This document shows, piece after piece, positions 23,908 to 33,321 of a stretch of 64,000 bases of DNA. The translations under genes were made by a program, and so were the position numbers. Under the pieces are notes generated by a model, which had not been told where the DNA came from, did not search any database, and was given only the letters and a program-made list of their open reading frames with translations. Source of the stretch: JBCBWG01 sp038523925 (GTDB lineage Bacteria > Pseudomonadota > Alphaproteobacteria > Rhizobiales > Hyphomicrobiaceae). The stretch lies in NCBI GenBank assembly GCA_038523925.1, contig JBCBIY010000006.1, positions 62,001 through 126,000 of the forward strand, written 5' to 3'. Position 1 is the first letter of the stretch. Every line of letters starts with the position of its first letter.

Positions 23908-24474
23908 GTGATCGAGGCGCTCGACATCGCTGACGTGAAGCTGATCGCGCCGAAGATCTTTCGCGATGCACGCGGCTTTTTCTCTGAGACCTACAACCGC
24001 CGCACGCTCGCAGATGCTGGTTTGGACGTGGCGTTTGTGCAGGACAACCACTCGCTTTCGCGCGACGCCGGAACGGTGCGCGGTCTACATTTCCAGAAGC
24101 CACCGCATGCACAGGGCAAGCTCGTCCGCGTCGTCGCCGGGGCGATCCTTGATGTCGCGGTCGACATCCGCGCGGGCTCGCCGACATTTGGCTGGCACAT
24201 CGCTATCGAGCTTTCCGCGGACAACTGGCAGCAGCTCTACGTGCCCGCCGGGTTTGCGCACGGCTTTTGCACGCTGAAGCCCGACACTGAGGTCGTCTAC
24301 AAGACAACCGCCTATTATGACGCGGCGTCCGATGCCGCCATTCAGTGGGACGATCCCGCTATCGGCATCGATTGGCCGGTCGCACGCGATGTCGCTGTCC
24401 TGTCAGACAAGGACCGCGCAGCGCCGCCACTCGCCGAGATCCCTGACTATTTCACGTTTGAAGGAGCGCAATGA
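23908..24474 (+). CDS. rfbC: dTDP-4-dehydrorhamnose 3,5-epimerase
   Basis: 188 residues starting at a GTG (VIEALDIADVKLIAPKIF). RmlC/RfbC signatures: RDARGFFSETYNRR, VQDNHSLSRDAGTVRGLHFQ with the catalytic His in RGLHF, and YVPAGFAHGFCTL. It epimerises dTDP-4-keto-6-deoxyglucose at C3 and C5 on the way to dTDP-L-rhamnose for O-antigen or other envelope glycans. It overlaps rfbB by 4 bp (ATGA). The rfbA and rfbD partners are not in this window. Confidence 0.95.
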   Translation: MIEALDIADVKLIAPKIFRDARGFFSETYNRRTLADAGLDVAFVQDNHSLSRDAGTVRGLHFQKPPHAQGKLVRVVAGAILDVAVDIRAGSPTFGWHIAIELSADNWQQLYVPAGFAHGFCTLKPDTEVVYKTTAYYDAASDAAIQWDDPAIGIDWPVARDVAVLSDKDRAAPPLAEIPDYFTFEGAQ

Positions 24475-25535
24475 CCATGCGCGTTCTCGTCACCGGCGGC
24501 GCCGGTTTCATCGGCTCGGCGCTCTGCCGTTATCTGGTCGGCGATGCGGCTGTCTCGGTCCTCAACATCGACAAGCTGACGTATGCCGCCAACCTTAGGT
24601 CGCTTGCGCCGATTGAGGATGAGCCTAACTATCACTTCCGCAAGGCCGACATTTGCGACCGTGCCGCAATGGACCAGGCGTTCACCGAGTTCGCCCCGGA
24701 CCTCGTCATCCATCTCGCGGCCGAGAGCCACGTCGACAGGTCCATCACCGGCGCCGGGGCTTTTATCGAAACGAACGTGCTTGGCACCTTTCAGCTTCTG
24801 GAAGCCGCGCGCGAGTATTGGTCCGGCCTCTCCAGCGCAAAGCAGGAGGCATTCCGCTTTCTGCACGTCTCAACCGATGAGGTTTATGGCTCGCTTGGCG
24901 ATGAGGGCCACTTCGAAGAAGTGACGCCCTACGATCCAAGTTCGCCTTACTCGGCGAGCAAGGCCGCGTCGGATCACCTCGCCATGGCCTGGGCCCGGAC
25001 CTACGGTTTCCCGGCGCTCATTTCGAACTGCTCGAACAACTACGGCCCCTATCAGTTTCCCGAGAAGCTTATCCCGCTGATGATCCTCAATGCGCTTGAG
25101 GGGCGGCCGCTGCCTGTCTACGGCGACGGCCTCAACACGCGCGACTGGCTCTATGTCGACGACCACGCGAAGGCGCTGTGGTTGATCGCGCGCAAGGGCC
25201 GCGTTGGCGAGAAGTACAATGTTGGCGGGCGCAACGAGCGCACGAACCTCGATGTCGTGAAGACGATTTGCGCGGCTGTCGACAGCCATGTCGGCGACGG
25301 CGCGGACCGGTCGAAGCTTTTGCAGTTCGTCACGGACCGGCCGGGGCATGACCGCCGCTACGCGATCGATGCGACGAAGCTGGAGACGGAGCTTGGCTGG
25401 CGCGCGGCTGAGAACTTCGACACCGGCCTTGTGAAGACCGTCGGCTGGTATCTGACCAATGCGGGCTGGTGGCAGCCCTTGCGTCAGGGCGTCTATGGCG
25501 GCGGCAGGCTCGGCCTGATCGGCGGCGCGGGCTAG
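24471..25535 (+). CDS. rfbB: dTDP-glucose 4,6-dehydratase
   Basis: 354 residues; an extended SDR enzyme using tightly bound NAD. It starts MTMRVLVTGGAGFIGSALCRYL (GxxGxxG), has LAAESHVDRSITG, the active-site STDEVYGSLGD with the Asp-Glu pair, YSASKAASD (Tyr/Lys) and NNYGPYQFPEKLIPL. Converts dTDP-glucose to dTDP-4-keto-6-deoxyglucose. Translationally coupled to rfbC. The order C-B without A and D suggests they lie elsewhere. Confidence 0.96.
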   Translation: MTMRVLVTGGAGFIGSALCRYLVGDAAVSVLNIDKLTYAANLRSLAPIEDEPNYHFRKADICDRAAMDQAFTEFAPDLVIHLAAESHVDRSITGAGAFIETNVLGTFQLLEAAREYWSGLSSAKQEAFRFLHVSTDEVYGSLGDEGHFEEVTPYDPSSPYSASKAASDHLAMAWARTYGFPALISNCSNNYGPYQFPEKLIPLMILNALEGRPLPVYGDGLNTRDWLYVDDHAKALWLIARKGRVGEKYNVGGRNERTNLDVVKTICAAVDSHVGDGADRSKLLQFVTDRPGHDRRYAIDATKLETELGWRAAENFDTGLVKTVGWYLTNAGWWQPLRQGVYGGGRLGLIGGAG

Positions 25536-25781
25536 GCATTGTCCGACTTCCCGTTGGCCGAAGGCGGCTGGGTCGGCGTGCGCTCAGGGGGGCGCCCCAG
25601 GGGAGCAAGCGGCACACCGACCCGTGCCACACGAGAGCTGCAATCGGTCGGGGACAGAAACCGAAAGCAACCCTCCCAACACTCATGACAAAGCCCGATG
25701 CGGCTTGAATGGATTATGAACAGACCTGTTGTCTGACATTCAGCGGCTGCGTCGGGCTTCCCGCGCGCAGAGGCGCTGTCG

Positions 25782-27788
25782 TCAGGAGCGGCCGCCGGAG
25801 AGCGCGCGCATGAACTTGGTGCGCCGCCGCGCTTCTGATCCGTCTTCGCTCGGCTCTTTAGTATTGTCGTCATCTGCCGGATCTTCGTGCGCCGCATCTT
25901 CGCGGCCCGCCGGCCGAACGATCTGCACGCTCGCCTCTTCGGGACTGAGCGAATAGTTCTGGCGCAATGTGGGGCGGCGGGATGAGCGGCGCTTCGGCTT
26001 CACCGACGTCAACCGTGCGCTCAAGCGCTCCGACAGCGTTTCGGTTTGTGTGTCCACATCAGTTTGAGGCGTTTCACTGGTCGACGATGCTGGTTGTGCG
26101 TCTTCGCGATCTGCCGGTCCGTCCGGCGTGCGATGCACAATCATCACGTCGGCATGCGGGTCGTCGCGGTCGAGCAGGCTCTCTGCATCCGGCTCCGGCA
26201 GCGGCAAGCGGTTCTTGCGTTGCGATCCGCGCCGCTCCAGCCCGCGCTCTTCGGGGAAGGGCAGCAGCTCCGGCAGCGAAGGTGTTGGCACAGCGAGTTC
26301 CGGCGGGAGCGGTGGCGGCTCCGGTGGCCGGGCAGGGCGCACGTCGGCGGCCTTTTGCGCGCCCGCACTCGGCGGTGCGGCGGCTTCGCGCGGCGCGGGA
26401 TCGCGATTGGCTGTTGCAGGACGCCGGACGATGCGCACATCGCTTTCGGCAACGTCTGCGCGCGGGGTGCCATCGGCGTCTTCGAGCGCGCGGGCCGCAA
26501 GGTCGTCCCGGTCAAACATCAGGTCCACCAGCCGTGGCGGCCAGGGCATCTCGCGCGGTGCCGGTGTCAGCGCTCGCATCAAGCCGGCGCGGCGTTTGGC
26601 TTCGTGAGCCGTGACAATGCCGGCGGCCAGCATAGCTGCCTGCGCCGTCCAGTTCTGACGGCGGATGTTTGTTGCGGGGCCGAGGGCGACCTGAAAGTCG
26701 CCGATATCGCTCGCAGACCAGTCCGCGATCTGGGCTGTCTCGGTGATGCCGAGCGCACGGAGTTTGCGCGCCGTCTCGCGGGAGACGCCTCGGATTGCAG
26801 TCAGGTCCGTGATCGCCTCCCGCTTGGGTTGGTCGTCTCCGGCCGGCTTTGGTGGCGCTTCCGCTTGTGGGGCCGGATCGTCGGCCGCGCCGCTCTCGCC
26901 ATGTTCGATGCCGACGCTTGAGGCCGCCCGCTCAAAGCGCGGCAGCGGCAGTCTCCGCGCCCGCCGGACCGGCTGCATCGTCTCCGCGATCGTCTCGCCA
27001 GCGTCCGACATCTGCCCGGATGGCGCGACAGGCCCGTCTGTTGTCTCGCGCGCCAATGCTTTTGCGGGCCCAGCCGCAATCTCAGCGCGCGCCGCCGCCG
27101 GGACGATCTGCGATTTGCGGTCGAGCGCCTTGAGTGCTGCCTGTTCAATCCAATTCTCGCGCGACAGGCGCCCGCCGGCCGTCAGCGTCAGCCGCATGCG
27201 CTTGACGTCATCGGCAGACCACGCGGCGATCTGCGCAAAGCGGTAGATGCCGGCGGCGTTCAGCTCTTCGGCTGTCTTCGCGTTGATGCCGCGGATCTGC
27301 GTGAGGTCGTCTGAGATCGCAAGCAACTGCGCGGCAACCGGATCGGGCAGAGCCACAGGTTCGGCCGGCGTCATGTTCGCGGCGATGTCTTGAGCGGTCG
27401 TGCTTGCGGGGCTGTCGTCGTGCGACTTCGGCTTGATGGTGACGGCTGCGACCTGCTGGGCGAGTGCACGGCGCGGCGCGGCTTGAACCGGCAGGTTGAT
27501 CGTGGCTGGTGCTTCGCCGCCCGTCGTTTCGGGCGTCGCAGTCGCATCGGGCGCTGCCGCGGCGCCGTCGAGTTTTCGCGACTGCGCCAGTGCAGCCGCG
27601 TGTGTTCCAAGCGCGTCGAGCGCTTCGCACGCGTGCGACCAGGCCGTGAACCGCGGGTCGTTCGCAAGCGCCTCGGTCGGCATACCGCTGCGCAGGAAAA
27701 TGCCCCAATCGTCATGACCGCTCAGGCGAAGCCGCAGCCCCTCTTCGACCTCGCGCAGCAACCCGGCTTCATGTTGAAACGCGTCCAT
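25782..27788 (-). CDS. Protein with two helix-hairpin-helix (HhH) domains in a disordered frame
   Basis: 668 residues. Two homologous ~60-residue HhH units: 161-220 (DLTQIRGINAKTAEELNAAGIYRFAQIAAWS..ENWIEQA) and 328-388 (DLTAIRGVSRETARKLRALGITETAQIADWS..QNWTAQA). They resemble the C-terminal HhH domain of the 'helix-hairpin-helix / L21-like' proteins of alphaproteobacteria. The rest is Pro/Ala/Asp/Arg-rich and probably disordered. The C-terminal third has three spaced short motifs, SDVRIVRRP, ADVMIVHRT and ASVQIVRPA. No nuclease domain is visible. HhH units often bind DNA non-specifically or mediate protein contacts; the role here is unknown. No operon partner. Confidence 0.75.
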   Translation of the reverse strand: MDAFQHEAGLLREVEEGLRLRLSGHDDWGIFLRSGMPTEALANDPRFTAWSHACEALDALGTHAAALAQSRKLDGAAAAPDATATPETTGGEAPATINLPVQAAPRRALAQQVAAVTIKPKSHDDSPASTTAQDIAANMTPAEPVALPDPVAAQLLAISDDLTQIRGINAKTAEELNAAGIYRFAQIAAWSADDVKRMRLTLTAGGRLSRENWIEQAALKALDRKSQIVPAAARAEIAAGPAKALARETTDGPVAPSGQMSDAGETIAETMQPVRRARRLPLPRFERAASSVGIEHGESGAADDPAPQAEAPPKPAGDDQPKREAITDLTAIRGVSRETARKLRALGITETAQIADWSASDIGDFQVALGPATNIRRQNWTAQAAMLAAGIVTAHEAKRRAGLMRALTPAPREMPWPPRLVDLMFDRDDLAARALEDADGTPRADVAESDVRIVRRPATANRDPAPREAAAPPSAGAQKAADVRPARPPEPPPLPPELAVPTPSLPELLPFPEERGLERRGSQRKNRLPLPEPDAESLLDRDDPHADVMIVHRTPDGPADREDAQPASSTSETPQTDVDTQTETLSERLSARLTSVKPKRRSSRRPTLRQNYSLSPEEASVQIVRPAGREDAAHEDPADDDNTKEPSEDGSEARRRTKFMRALSGGRS

Positions 27789-27938
27789 TCAAACTCCGGC
27801 TCACCGTTCCGTCGGCGTCGGCACGCGCGGCCGCGCCACCTTATCAAAATGCTCCCTCCCGCGACCAGAATTTGATTGCGAGAACCGCGACTTAGCAGAA
27901 CAGGACGCGAGCCGACGATCTTCTCGCTCCGCTGGTTA

Positions 27939-28844
27939 TCAGGCAGCGGATCGTTTGGCCCCACCCGGCGCCGCGATCGTCTCCGCGCGCCTGGTCTGCA
28001 ACGACAGGATTGCCCCGGTCACCAGCATCATGCCGATGAGCTGCACAACGGTTAACGTCTCACCGAACAACGCCCAAGCCATGACGGCTGTGATCGGTGG
28101 GACAAGATAGAACAGGCTTGCTGTTCGCCAGGCTTCGTTCTCGCGGACGAGGATTAGAAGCAGCGTTATGGCGCCGATCGACAGGACGAGCGTCAGCCAG
28201 GCGAGGGCCGCTATAAACACTGGCGACCAGGTGATCTCGCCGGCTTCGCTTAAGCCAGCGCCCGCGCCGACGACCGCGGCCGCGCCGATAAACTGCGGTA
28301 GCAACGACGCGCGCAATGGCAGGCCCGCGGCTGACGCCTTTTGCCAAAGCGTGCCGGCCGTAATGGCTGCGAGCGAGATAACGCAGGCGAGCACGGTCGC
28401 AACGGTAAACCCCGCGTCGCCGGTCGCCATCTTCGGTGCAAGGACAAGTGCGACGCCTGCAAGGCCAAGCCAGAGCCCGCCCCAATGCCGCAACGTGATC
28501 CGTTCACCAAGTAGCCAGCCGCCCGCGCTCGCGGTCAGGATCGGCTGCAGGCAGACGATGAGCGCTGCGACACCGGCTGGCATGCCGCGGTCGATCGCCC
28601 AGAACACGCCGCCGAGATACACCCCGTGAATGAGCGCGCCGACGCCGATCTGCATTGCAAATGCGCGTGGCGATAGCCCGCTGGTTCGCAAAATCACGGC
28701 GGCGGTCGCAATCAAGATGACGACCGCAACGAACCGAAGCGTGAGCATCGTCAGCGGTTCTGCATACGCAACGCCATACTTCGACCCGATGTATCCGGTC
28801 GACCAGAGGACGACGAACAGCCACGGCGCGAGGCGAATCAACAT
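27939..28844 (-). CDS. EamA/DMT-superfamily permease (metabolite exporter)
   Basis: 301 residues with ten transmembrane helices in two EamA repeats: LAPWLFVVLWSTGYIGSKYGVAYAEP with LTLRFVAVVILI in the first half, and FYLVPPITAVMAWALFGETLT near the end of the second, the family's best-conserved blocks. Such proteins usually export amino acids or other small metabolites. No neighbour specifies the substrate. The 150-bp gap to the HhH gene downstream has no recognisable element. Confidence 0.88.
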   Translation of the reverse strand: MLIRLAPWLFVVLWSTGYIGSKYGVAYAEPLTMLTLRFVAVVILIATAAVILRTSGLSPRAFAMQIGVGALIHGVYLGGVFWAIDRGMPAGVAALIVCLQPILTASAGGWLLGERITLRHWGGLWLGLAGVALVLAPKMATGDAGFTVATVLACVISLAAITAGTLWQKASAAGLPLRASLLPQFIGAAAVVGAGAGLSEAGEITWSPVFIAALAWLTLVLSIGAITLLLILVRENEAWRTASLFYLVPPITAVMAWALFGETLTVVQLIGMMLVTGAILSLQTRRAETIAAPGGAKRSAA

Positions 28845-29005
28845 TCCTGGGGATTCCGATTGCGTGGTGTGGCGCGACGCTGCGGAAACTTCTCAAAGAC
28901 TGAAGCGTTCGTGCAACCGTGATGTGGCATTGTCGCAATGGGCCTCGCGAAATTGGCAGCGTGCGCCTAGATAGTGCCACAGGGCTCGGGATTCGACTCG
29001 GTGTA

Positions 29006-30055
29006 ATGGCAGATCCGGCGGAACATCCGCGCTCGGCGCGATCGAAGGAATGGTGGGCGCGCGACGACGACGCACGATCGGCTGAGCCTGACGCGCCGCA
29101 GCGTGATGCGGACGCCAAGGCTGACAGCGCGGATGCGGCGAACGAGAATACCGAGCTGCCGCCGACGTTCTTCGAAGAAGCCTACGAAACCACCCGCCCA
29201 ACGACGCTCTTCAGCGCGATCTACCGGACGTACGAGCACTCAGGTTTTACGATGGCGGGCGCAGTGGCGTTCTCCTTCGTGCTGGCGCTCTTTCCGTTCT
29301 GCATCTTCGTTGGTGCGCTGGCCGGTCTGTTCGGCGGCCGCGAATTGGCTGAACTCTCGATCACCAAACTGTTCGAGATCTTGCCCGCGCAGGTCGCCGA
29401 GGCGCTCGTGCCGCAGGTCAACGCGATCATGGGCCAGATCCGTATCGACCTCATCACACTCGGTGGCGCCGTCGCGCTGTTCTTTGCCACCAACGGCATC
29501 GAGACGCTGCGCAACGCGCTGAACTATGCCTACCGCGAGCAGGAGACGCGGCCTTACCCGCTCTGTCTGCTGGTGTCGGCACTGTTCGTCCTGGTCAATG
29601 CAGCGTGCAGCCTCTCGATCACATGGCTGCTGGTCGTTGCGCCCGCGATTGCGACCGAGTTTGAGCCCGACTGGTTGAAGGTTATTCACGAAGCGAGCTG
29701 GTGGGATTCGTTGATGCGGTATGGCATCGCGGGCATCGTGACGACGCTGCTTCTGCTGGCAGCCCACATCTGGCTGGCGGCCGGGCGGCGCACGTTGCGC
29801 CAGGTCATCCCAGGCGTTGCCGTCTCAGTGGTGCTCTGGCTCGCAGCCGCCGGTCTCTACTCTTACTATCTGAGCTTTGCCGACTATACGCGGTTCTATG
29901 CCGGCCTTTCGCAATTGATGGTCGCGCTGATCTTCTTCCAAGTCACCGCGGTCATCATTATCGTTGGCGCCGAGATCAATCGCGGCCTGATGGAGCTGCG
30001 AAGCCTCGGCTACCTGCGACGGAGCAAAGCGAAGCGCGCGGCGCCGCTTGCCTGA
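29006..30055 (+). CDS. YihY/UPF0761 family inner-membrane protein
   Basis: 349 residues. I start at the ATG at 29006 (MADPAEHPRS), because the longer in-frame form adds 29 residues unlike the family. After an acidic N-terminal tail (about 75 residues) come six transmembrane helices with the family blocks FTMAGAVAFSFVLALFPFCIFV and LGGAVALFFATNGIETLRNALNYAYR, and near the end SYYLSFADYTRFYAGLSQLMVALIFF. Members were once called BrkB or 'ribonuclease BN'; the biochemical role is unknown. Divergent from the DMT permease and convergent with the RND pump gene. Confidence 0.87.
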   Translation: MADPAEHPRSARSKEWWARDDDARSAEPDAPQRDADAKADSADAANENTELPPTFFEEAYETTRPTTLFSAIYRTYEHSGFTMAGAVAFSFVLALFPFCIFVGALAGLFGGRELAELSITKLFEILPAQVAEALVPQVNAIMGQIRIDLITLGGAVALFFATNGIETLRNALNYAYREQETRPYPLCLLVSALFVLVNAACSLSITWLLVVAPAIATEFEPDWLKVIHEASWWDSLMRYGIAGIVTTLLLLAAHIWLAAGRRTLRQVIPGVAVSVVLWLAAAGLYSYYLSFADYTRFYAGLSQLMVALIFFQVTAVIIIVGAEINRGLMELRSLGYLRRSKAKRAAPLA

Positions 30056-30086
30056 CCGGATCTCGCCTTAACGAACTACATCAGCG

Positions 30087-33000
30087 CTACGCGGCCGTTG
30101 GTGCCGGAGCAACGCCATCATCACGCACGGGTGGCCGGGTCGACGAGAGCCGCCCCTTCCTGGCCAGTAGCGAAAACAGCGGCGGCGTGAAGTAGAACGA
30201 CACGACCGTCGAGAGCAGGACGCCGCCTGCCACCGCCATCGCAAACGGCGGCCAGAACCCGCCGCCTTCGAGAATGAGCGGCAGGAAGCCGCCGAATGTG
30301 GTCAGCGTCGTCGAGATGATGTGCCGGCTTTGCGCAACGACCAACTCGCCGATCCGTTTGATGTCGCCTGCGAGCGCGTCGGCGTCATCTTGAAGGGCGG
30401 TCATGATGATAATGGCCGCGTTAATCGAGACACCGATTGAGCCGATGACACCGATCACCGCCTGGATGCCGAACGGATAGCGGAAGATGGCGAGCGCCAG
30501 GATGGAGAGCCCCATCGAGAGCACGGCCACGATCGCGGTGACGCCTGCAAGGCGATAGGAGCCGAAGGTCAACACGATCGTCGCGAGGGTCGACGCCAGG
30601 ATGATGCCGAGCGACGCAAGCAGGTTCCGCAGCGTTTCATCTCGCGCGTCGGCGTCGCCGCCGAGCTCAAACCTGTAACCTTCAGGCAGCGTGAAGCCAG
30701 CCTCGTCCATGCGCGCGCGCACTTTTTTAAGCGCTTCCTCCGGCAGGACGCTGCGATGGACGAAGCCCTGGACCGTGTTGATCCGGTTGCCGTCCTTTCG
30801 GAAGATCGGCGTCTCGCTCGGGACGAGTTTGATGGTGCCGAGGGCAGTGAGCGGGATGCCCGGATAGCGATCGTTGTCCTGCGCTCCAGCCTGGGCCGCT
30901 TGCGGGCTTACCAGGTTGATGTTGCGCAGCGCCGTCAGCGTCTTGCGATCCGCATCTCCGACGCGAACGCGCACGGTCAGCTCTTCGGATCGCTCGATAA
31001 GGGACCCGCCGGCTGCGCCTGCAAGACGCGCCTCAAGCTGCCGGGCGACATCGGCGAGCGTCATGCCAGCGAGCCGGACGCGCTCTTCATCAAGGTCGAT
31101 CACCGCCTTCGGCGCGCCGGAGACGATTTGCGTGCGCGCCTGAATGACATCTGAGACGTCGAGCATCAGCTTGCGCACCTCTTCGCCGAGTTCGCGAAGC
31201 TTTGCGAGGTTCGGCCCGACAATTCGGATTTCAACGGGTGCTGCGACGGGTGGGCCCTGGACGAGCCCGCGCACGATGATCCGCGCGCCCGGCACCTCCG
31301 CGTCGAGCCTACGCTGAAGTTCGGGGATGATCTCTTCCGTCGCCTGCGGTGAGGCGGTGCGCACAAGCGCTTCGGCAAAGCTCGGCTCTTCGTCCTGATC
31401 TGCCGTCATATTGTAATAGAAGGACGGCGCGTTCTTGCCGATGACCCAAGTGACCTGCTCAATCCCGTCGAAGCTGCGCATGACCGTCTCGGCCTTGCGC
31501 GCGACCTGCTCTGTCTTTCCGATCGCGCTCGACGAGGGCAGCTTCACCTGCACGTGAAACTGATTGCGATCGACACCGGGGAAGAACTGCGCAGTCAGCG
31601 TGCCGAACGACGCAAAGCCAACGACGGGCAAGATCAGCGAGGCGAGGATCGCAAGGCCGGGATGCCTGAGCGAGAGGTCAATCGAGCGTGCAAACAGTCC
31701 GGGCTTGGCGTTGGCGCGTTGCTTTGCCTTTTCGACCTCGGCCTCTGTTGGCCGGCGCAGGATCCAGCCGGAAAGCGCCGGCGTGATCGTAAGCGCGAGC
31801 GCAAGTGACGAGATCAGCATGATGATCACGGCAAGCGCGATCGAACCGACGAAATCGCCGGCGGGGCCCGGCAGCAGCACCATGGGCATGAAGGCGAGCG
31901 CCGTCGTCACGGTCGATGCGAGCAACGGCGCTGCAAGCCGCTTGATGCCGGACTCGACCGCCTCAAGCCGCGACACGCCGCTGGCGAGCCGTCTTCGGAT
32001 GTCGTCGGTCATCACGATCCCGGCGTCGACCAACAGACCAAGCGCCACGATGAGGCCGGTGACCGACATTTGGTGGATCGAAATGCCCGCGAGCTGGAGC
32101 CCGTAGATCGACATCATCGATGCGAGCGGCAGGATGACCGCGACAATCATCGCAGCCCGCCAGCCGAGCGTGATCAGCAGGACGGCGACGACAAGCGCAA
32201 CGCCGATGCCGAGGTTGGTCATGACTGAGCCGAGGCGGTCCCAGGTGTAGACCGACTGGTCGAAGAGCAGGTCGTGCTGAAGCGAATAGGGCAGATCCGC
32301 TTCGTAGGCGCTGAGAACCGTCTTCACCCGCGCGATCCAGCCGTCGACCTGCAGGTCATCTTCCATGCGCGACGCGATCAGAACGGCAGGGACGCCGTTG
32401 ACGATCGCGAGGTCGCTTTGCGGTTGGACGATCGCGCGTTCGACTTTGGCGACGTCGCCGACGCGGACAATGCGGCCGTCGGCGCCGGCTTTGATCGGGA
32501 CCGTGCGGACGCGGTCAAGCGACTGGATTTCGCCTGCGACCTCGATGATGACGCTGCGCTCATCACCGCGGATTTGCCCGGCGCCGATTTTGGTGTCTGC
32601 GCGTTGGATAGCGGCGGAAACGTCGGATGCTGTAAGGCTCAGCTCACTGAGCTGGACCGGATCGATGACGACGCGGATTTCTTCGTCGCCAGCACCGAAA
32701 ACGTCGACGAAACGCGTTCCGCCGACGGTGCGCAACCGGTCCTGCAGCAGCTCTGCGTAACGACGCATGACACCGCGTTGTGGCTTGCGGCCGTCGCGCA
32801 TGGTGAGCGCGCTGATCGCCGTAAAGGCACCGACGCGATCGTTATCGAACTCCGGTTCCGGCACCCCGGGGGGCAGGTTGCGTGCCGCATCCGCGAGGGC
32901 GTCGCGGATCTCTGACCAGGCTTGTTCGATTTGCGCGTCGGAGATGAACTGCGAGAGTTCGACTTGAATGACGGAGATGCCCGCGCGCGACGTCGAGAGC

Positions 33001-33230
33001 ATCGAGTCGATCTCGGCGATCTCGCGGAGCTCTTCTTCAATTTTCTCGGTGACTTGCGCTTCGACGCGCGCCGGATCGGCGCCCGGGTAAGGCGTCAGGA
33101 TCGTCGCGAAGAGGTTGGTGAGCGTCGGATCTTCCTGCCGGCCGATGGACAGAAGCGCAGAGCTTCCGGCGGCGATGATCATCAGGATCGCAAGTGCAAA
33201 CAGTCGGGCGTCGCGGTAGAAGATCGACAT
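30087..33230 (-). CDS. RND-family efflux transporter permease (AcrB/HAE1-like) with altered proton-relay residues
   Basis: 1047 residues, full length for an inner-membrane RND pump: twelve predicted helices and two large periplasmic loops. The TM4 motif reads GLLVDAGIVMTDD (Asp402-Ala403) where AcrB has an Asp-Asp pair. The TM10 motif reads GVSINAAIIIMTA with Asn937 at the place of AcrB Lys940. Two of three canonical proton-relay residues are therefore different. The adaptor gene lies 91 bp upstream on the same strand and a TetR gene is divergent from it, the usual drug-efflux arrangement. No outer-membrane factor is in the window. Substrate unknown. Confidence 0.92.
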   Translation of the reverse strand: MSIFYRDARLFALAILMIIAAGSSALLSIGRQEDPTLTNLFATILTPYPGADPARVEAQVTEKIEEELREIAEIDSMLSTSRAGISVIQVELSQFISDAQIEQAWSEIRDALADAARNLPPGVPEPEFDNDRVGAFTAISALTMRDGRKPQRGVMRRYAELLQDRLRTVGGTRFVDVFGAGDEEIRVVIDPVQLSELSLTASDVSAAIQRADTKIGAGQIRGDERSVIIEVAGEIQSLDRVRTVPIKAGADGRIVRVGDVAKVERAIVQPQSDLAIVNGVPAVLIASRMEDDLQVDGWIARVKTVLSAYEADLPYSLQHDLLFDQSVYTWDRLGSVMTNLGIGVALVVAVLLITLGWRAAMIVAVILPLASMMSIYGLQLAGISIHQMSVTGLIVALGLLVDAGIVMTDDIRRRLASGVSRLEAVESGIKRLAAPLLASTVTTALAFMPMVLLPGPAGDFVGSIALAVIIMLISSLALALTITPALSGWILRRPTEAEVEKAKQRANAKPGLFARSIDLSLRHPGLAILASLILPVVGFASFGTLTAQFFPGVDRNQFHVQVKLPSSSAIGKTEQVARKAETVMRSFDGIEQVTWVIGKNAPSFYYNMTADQDEEPSFAEALVRTASPQATEEIIPELQRRLDAEVPGARIIVRGLVQGPPVAAPVEIRIVGPNLAKLRELGEEVRKLMLDVSDVIQARTQIVSGAPKAVIDLDEERVRLAGMTLADVARQLEARLAGAAGGSLIERSEELTVRVRVGDADRKTLTALRNINLVSPQAAQAGAQDNDRYPGIPLTALGTIKLVPSETPIFRKDGNRINTVQGFVHRSVLPEEALKKVRARMDEAGFTLPEGYRFELGGDADARDETLRNLLASLGIILASTLATIVLTFGSYRLAGVTAIVAVLSMGLSILALAIFRYPFGIQAVIGVIGSIGVSINAAIIIMTALQDDADALAGDIKRIGELVVAQSRHIISTTLTTFGGFLPLILEGGGFWPPFAMAVAGGVLLSTVVSFYFTPPLFSLLARKGRLSSTRPPVRDDGVAPAPTAA

Positions 33231-33321
33231 GGATCACAGCGGCCTCTGCGGCGGAAACGCAAAACGTTGCGTGTTGGTGAGTGCTGCGCCGAGATACATC
33301 GCGCACAGCTTTGGCGGACGA

